Below are positions 13,135 to 15,709 of a stretch of 15,709 nt of DNA, piece after piece. The position numbers and the translations under genes were made by a program. The notes under the pieces are model-generated. The model saw only the letters and a program-made list of their open reading frames with translations, made no database searches and was not told where the DNA came from. Within the stretch, counting starts at the first letter, position 1, and each line of letters begins with the position of its first letter. This DNA is from Clostridia bacterium (GTDB lineage Bacteria; Bacillota; UBA994; PWPR01), in assembly GCA_003557085.1 (NCBI GenBank), contig PWPR01000040.1, forward strand, positions 1-15,709, in the 5' to 3' direction.

Positions 13135-13707
13135 ATGAGGAAATTCAAGATAGGCATTGATATAGATGGAACACTAACTGAACCAGATTTTTGGGTTGAT
13201 ATTATGAATGAGTATTTTCATAAAGAGTTGGATTATAAGACTAATCAAATATATGATTGGCTAGAAGCTTATGAGATTGATGAAGATGAGTTTAGTGTCT
13301 TTTATAGAAATGAGGGTCCAGAAATGCACTATCAAGCAAAAATAAGAGATAACGCGCAAGAGGTAATAAGCTTTTTTAATAATCATCATGAAATTTGTTA
13401 TTTGACTGCAAGACAGAAATGGTTATCAGAGGTTACAGCCAAATGGCTTGATAAGTATCAGTTGCCTGGAGAACATTTTATTTTAGGAACACACAATAAA
13501 CTGCCTTATGCAAAAGAGTTAGGCTGTGATTTATTTATAGAAGATAACTATAATGTTGCAAATGAGCTAGCTGAGGGTGGTATTAAAGTGCTTTTGTTAA
13601 ATTGTTCTTATAACATACATAAAAAAATAGATAGAAGTATTGTTAGAGTAAATAACTGGCTGGATATTAAGAAAGCAATTATGGACTTCTCTCAGAGAGG
13701 CTTCTAG
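13135..13707 (+). CDS. HAD-superfamily 5'-nucleotidase (NT5C / YqfW-like)
   Basis: A 190-residue HAD phosphatase. Motif I is DIDGTLT, with nucleophile D9 and acid/base D11; motif II threonine is T91 in YLTAR; motif III lysine is probably K122; motif IV is DLFIEDNY with D137. The length and the block CYLTARQKWLSEVTAKWLDK fit the 5'(3')-deoxyribonucleotidase group (NT5C), which dephosphorylates nucleoside monophosphates in the cytoplasm. The B. subtilis relative would be YqfW. GAGGAGA at 13124-13130 sits just before the ATG. It is divergent from the ABC operon and 101 bases ahead of the amidohydrolase gene. Substrate choice is inference. Confidence 0.85.
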   Translation: MRKFKIGIDIDGTLTEPDFWVDIMNEYFHKELDYKTNQIYDWLEAYEIDEDEFSVFYRNEGPEMHYQAKIRDNAQEVISFFNNHHEICYLTARQKWLSEVTAKWLDKYQLPGEHFILGTHNKLPYAKELGCDLFIEDNYNVANELAEGGIKVLLLNCSYNIHKKIDRSIVRVNNWLDIKKAIMDFSQRGF

Positions 13708-13753
13708 AAATTCAAAACTTTATCTTTTCTTAGATGCTTTATGAAGTACACAA

Positions 13754-13774
13754 TACTACTTTAGATAAGTAGTA
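13754..13774 (+). repeat. hairpin between the nucleotidase and amidohydrolase genes
   Basis: TACTACTT-TAGAT-AAGTAGTA is a perfect 8-bp stem with a 5-base loop, 35 bases before the amidohydrolase start. It has no U-tract, so it is not a standard terminator; it may stabilise an mRNA end or be an operator dyad. Confidence 0.5.
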
Positions 13775-13808
13775 GTAAATATTCAATATTACTGAAAGGT
13801 GTGATTTA

Positions 13809-15236
13809 GTGGATATTAAAACCTATATTGACAAGAACCAGGATCTTTTCATTAGAATAAATGACAAGATATGGGAGTATGCAGAAACAAGGTTCGAGGA
13901 GTACAAGTCAGCAAAACTGATATGTGACACTTTAGAGAAGGCTGAGTTCAAGGTAGATAAGAATTTAGCTGATATGGAGACTGCTTTTATTGCAGAGTAT
14001 GGAAGTGGCAAGCCAATAATTGGTATTTTGGGAGAGTATGATGCTCTTTCAGGTTTAAGTCAAGTTGGAGGAATAACCGAGCAAAAGTCTTTAGAGCCAG
14101 GAGCTCCAGGGCATGGCTGTGGACACAATGTATTTGCAGCAGCTACGGTTGCAGCAGTAATGGCTATTAAAGAGTTTCTAAAAGAGAAGAATTTATCAGG
14201 AACAATAAGGTATTACGGTTGTCCTGCAGAAGAAGGTGGCTCAGGTAAAGCATATATGGCAAGGGCTGGACTTTTTGATGATCTAGATCTTGCACTCACT
14301 TGGCATCCTGGTGGATATAATGCAATTATGTCTATGAGTAGTTTGGCTAATTATCAAGTTTATTACAGGTTTTTTGGAAGAGCTGCACACGCAGCAGGCT
14401 CTCCACACCTTGGCAGATCAGCATTAGACGCTTTAGAGCTAATGAATGTCGGAGTAAATTTTTTAAGAGAACATGTTATTCCAGAAGCCAGAATGCATTA
14501 TGCTATAACTAACACAGGAGGAACAGCGCCAAATGTAGTGCAAGCAGAAGCAGAGGTGCTTTATTTGATCAGGGCACCTGAGCTTGATTATGTAAAAGAA
14601 ATGTATGAGAGAATAAATGACATTGCTAAAGGTGCAGCTTTGATGACAGGAACTAAAGTGGAAATTGTTTTTGATAAAGCATGTTCAAATATGATTCCTA
14701 ATCATACACTTGGCCATTTATTACTTGATAGCTTAAACAATGTGGTTAAAGAGATCTCTTATACTGACAAAGAAATTTCTTATGCTAGTGAGATGCAAGA
14801 AACATTTCCAGGCGGTTCTAGCCCAATTAAAAAACTACTTCCTTTATTAGACGAGGAAGGAAAGAAGATTGCTAAAAGATTAGAGCATAAGAGTTTATGT
14901 GATGAAGTTCTGCCATATATTAAATATGATTCTCCAATGTCCGGTTCTACTGATGTTGGTGATGTTAGCTGGGTGACACCAACAGCCCAGTTCAGCGCAG
15001 TTTGTTGTGCGTTAGGCACTCCTGGTCATTCATGGCAATATGTAGCACAAAATAACACAAGTATTGCTCACAAAGGAGTATTAATAGCAGGCAAAACGCT
15101 GGCTTTAACTACAGCTCAGCTTTTTGAAAATGAAGAGTTAATAAAAAAAGCTCAGACGGAGCATATTGAAAATCTTGATGGCAGAAAGTATGAATGTCCA
15201 ATCCCAGAAGATGTAAAGCCAGCGGTCAAGAGATAA
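13809..15236 (+). CDS. M20-family amidohydrolase, AbgB-like (p-aminobenzoyl-glutamate hydrolase subunit)
   Basis: A 475-residue metallopeptidase of family M20D. GEYDAL (75-80), PGHGCGHN (100-107), the catalytic EEGG (141-144) and H166 in LTWHPGGYN give the two-metal site. GRAAHAAGSPHLGRSALDAL (~189-208) is the dimerisation-domain histidine block, and GSTDVGDVSW near residue 380 supplies the last metal-ligand region. These match AbgB, whose complex with AbgA cleaves the folate breakdown product p-aminobenzoyl-glutamate. No abgA or abgT is present, so it may act alone on another amide. The start is GTG at 13809, chosen because AAAGGTG at 13796-13802 is correctly placed. The gene probably belongs with, or reads through from, the nucleotidase gene, since no separate promoter is clear. 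Confidence 0.88.
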   Translation: MDIKTYIDKNQDLFIRINDKIWEYAETRFEEYKSAKLICDTLEKAEFKVDKNLADMETAFIAEYGSGKPIIGILGEYDALSGLSQVGGITEQKSLEPGAPGHGCGHNVFAAATVAAVMAIKEFLKEKNLSGTIRYYGCPAEEGGSGKAYMARAGLFDDLDLALTWHPGGYNAIMSMSSLANYQVYYRFFGRAAHAAGSPHLGRSALDALELMNVGVNFLREHVIPEARMHYAITNTGGTAPNVVQAEAEVLYLIRAPELDYVKEMYERINDIAKGAALMTGTKVEIVFDKACSNMIPNHTLGHLLLDSLNNVVKEISYTDKEISYASEMQETFPGGSSPIKKLLPLLDEEGKKIAKRLEHKSLCDEVLPYIKYDSPMSGSTDVGDVSWVTPTAQFSAVCCALGTPGHSWQYVAQNNTSIAHKGVLIAGKTLALTTAQLFENEELIKKAQTEHIENLDGRKYECPIPEDVKPAVKR

Positions 15237-15240
15237 AATT

Positions 15241-15281
15241 TTTAGGGATTCTAAGAAATTAGAGTCCCTAAATTTTATTTT
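15241..15281 (+). terminator. strong intrinsic terminator after the amidohydrolase gene
   Basis: TTTAGGGATTCTAA (15241-15254) pairs with TTAGAGTCCCTAAA (15259-15272): 14 pairs including one G-U, loop GAAA, followed by TTTTATTTT. It begins five bases after the stop codon. Confidence 0.93.
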
Positions 15282-15321
15282 AAAAGGGCACTCCTTTGGT
15301 GTGTTAAATGGCTAAATGATT

Positions 15322-15330
15322 TGGTATAAT
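15322..15330 (+). promoter_or_regulatory. extended -10 promoter for the right-edge gene
   Basis: TGGTATAAT is a perfect TGn-TATAAT element 34 bases before the ATG at 15364. The -35 region (TGTTAA near 15302) is weak. Confidence 0.6.
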
Positions 15331-15363
15331 TAATTTGCAAATTATTTGATTGGAGGTCTGAAA

Positions 15364-15709
15364 ATGTCTAGTCAGACTAAAAGACCTGAGTCTCTTCTGC
15401 AGTTTTTGTTTATGCTTGTCAAAAGCTTGATAACCGGTCTTCCAAGGCTATTAATAAGAAATATTATTAGAATCGTAATAATATCCTTAGCTTTAGTAGT
15501 AATACATACCTATTTACTTGTGGATGTAAATGAAGGTTTTTGGTATTCTCCTTGGAATAGATTTTCAGGCATGGTTAATGTGCGAAACCATAATACAGGT
15601 GCTATTACTTTTTGGGCTGTAGCAATGTTCTTTTTAGCACAGTTGTGGCGAAGAAGTAGATCTAAAGGTCTAATGAAAACCCTAGGCGAAATTATTTCTC
15701 TACCGGTCT
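15364..15709 (+). CDS. unrecognised membrane protein, N-terminal part (runs off the right edge)
   Basis: 115 codons are visible from the ATG at 15364, preceded by GGAGG (15352-15356) and its own promoter. A polar start (SSQTKRPES) is followed by an amphipathic or hydrophobic stretch (~12-25), a clear membrane span at ~35-50 (IIRIVIISLALVVIHTYLL), a loop rich in aromatics (EGFWYSPWNRFSG), and a second span at ~78-91 (AITFWAVAMFFLAQLW) with a positive RRSRSK after it. I do not recognise the family. The amidohydrolase terminator separates it from the upstream gene, so it starts a new unit. Confidence 0.8.
   Translation, partial: MSSQTKRPESLLQFLFMLVKSLITGLPRLLIRNIIRIVIISLALVVIHTYLLVDVNEGFWYSPWNRFSGMVNVRNHNTGAITFWAVAMFFLAQLWRRSRSKGLMKTLGEIISLPV

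Noticed and set aside
13754..13774. Terminator after the nucleotidase gene
   Set aside because: The stem is good but no U-run follows, so termination there is not supported.

Overview
This is a low-GC bacterial chromosome segment. AT-rich intergenic spacers, strong GGAGG-type ribosome binding sites, TGnTATAAT promoters, U-tracted terminators and gene content (LarE, Fur, GltX, SelA/SelB, ABC-2 exporter, AbgB-like amidohydrolase) point to an anaerobic Clostridia-type Firmicute. No genus is claimed. No insertion sequence, phage gene, CRISPR array, tRNA or rRNA was found.

Layout. (1) 1-595: the N-terminal part of argS on the minus strand, running off the left edge and divergent from (2) a two-gene unit at 734-3183: a TPR protein and a three-cysteine LarE-type sulfur transferase, closed by a small terminator. 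(3) 3296-10130: a tightly packed plus-strand run of nine genes: small membrane protein, fur, gltX, HMA-domain metal chaperone, selA, selB, signal peptidase I, small cupin, and a 77-residue glutaredoxin-like selenoprotein. The last gene is easily missed because residue 12 is encoded by TGA. A hairpin just downstream of the TGA fits a bacterial SECIS, and a strong terminator follows. (4) 13078-10170, minus strand: a near-consensus promoter, a 38-codon small ORF with an excellent Shine-Dalgarno, a structured leader of three hairpins, then two ABC-2 permeases and their ATPase. (5) 13135-15236, plus strand: a HAD-type 5'-nucleotidase and an AbgB-like M20 amidohydrolase, ending in a 14-bp terminator. 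(6) 15364 to the right edge: the start of an unrecognised membrane protein.

The genes connect in two ways worth attention. First, selA makes selenocysteinyl-tRNA(Sec), selB delivers it at UGA, and the last gene of the same operon uses a UGA in the redox position of a glutaredoxin (U-x-x-C), so the decoding machinery is co-transcribed with one of its clients. selD and selC are not in this window and must lie elsewhere.

Second, the ABC exporter is preceded by a translatable small ORF and by two near-duplicate hairpins. The second of these is an intrinsic terminator. The 3' arm of the first can pair with the 5' arm of the second at least as well as either hairpin folds alone. This is the layout of a transcription attenuator, comparable in principle to leader-peptide control of drug-efflux ABC genes such as B. 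subtilis bmrCD. It matches no riboswitch class I recognise and is the best candidate here for an undescribed regulatory system.
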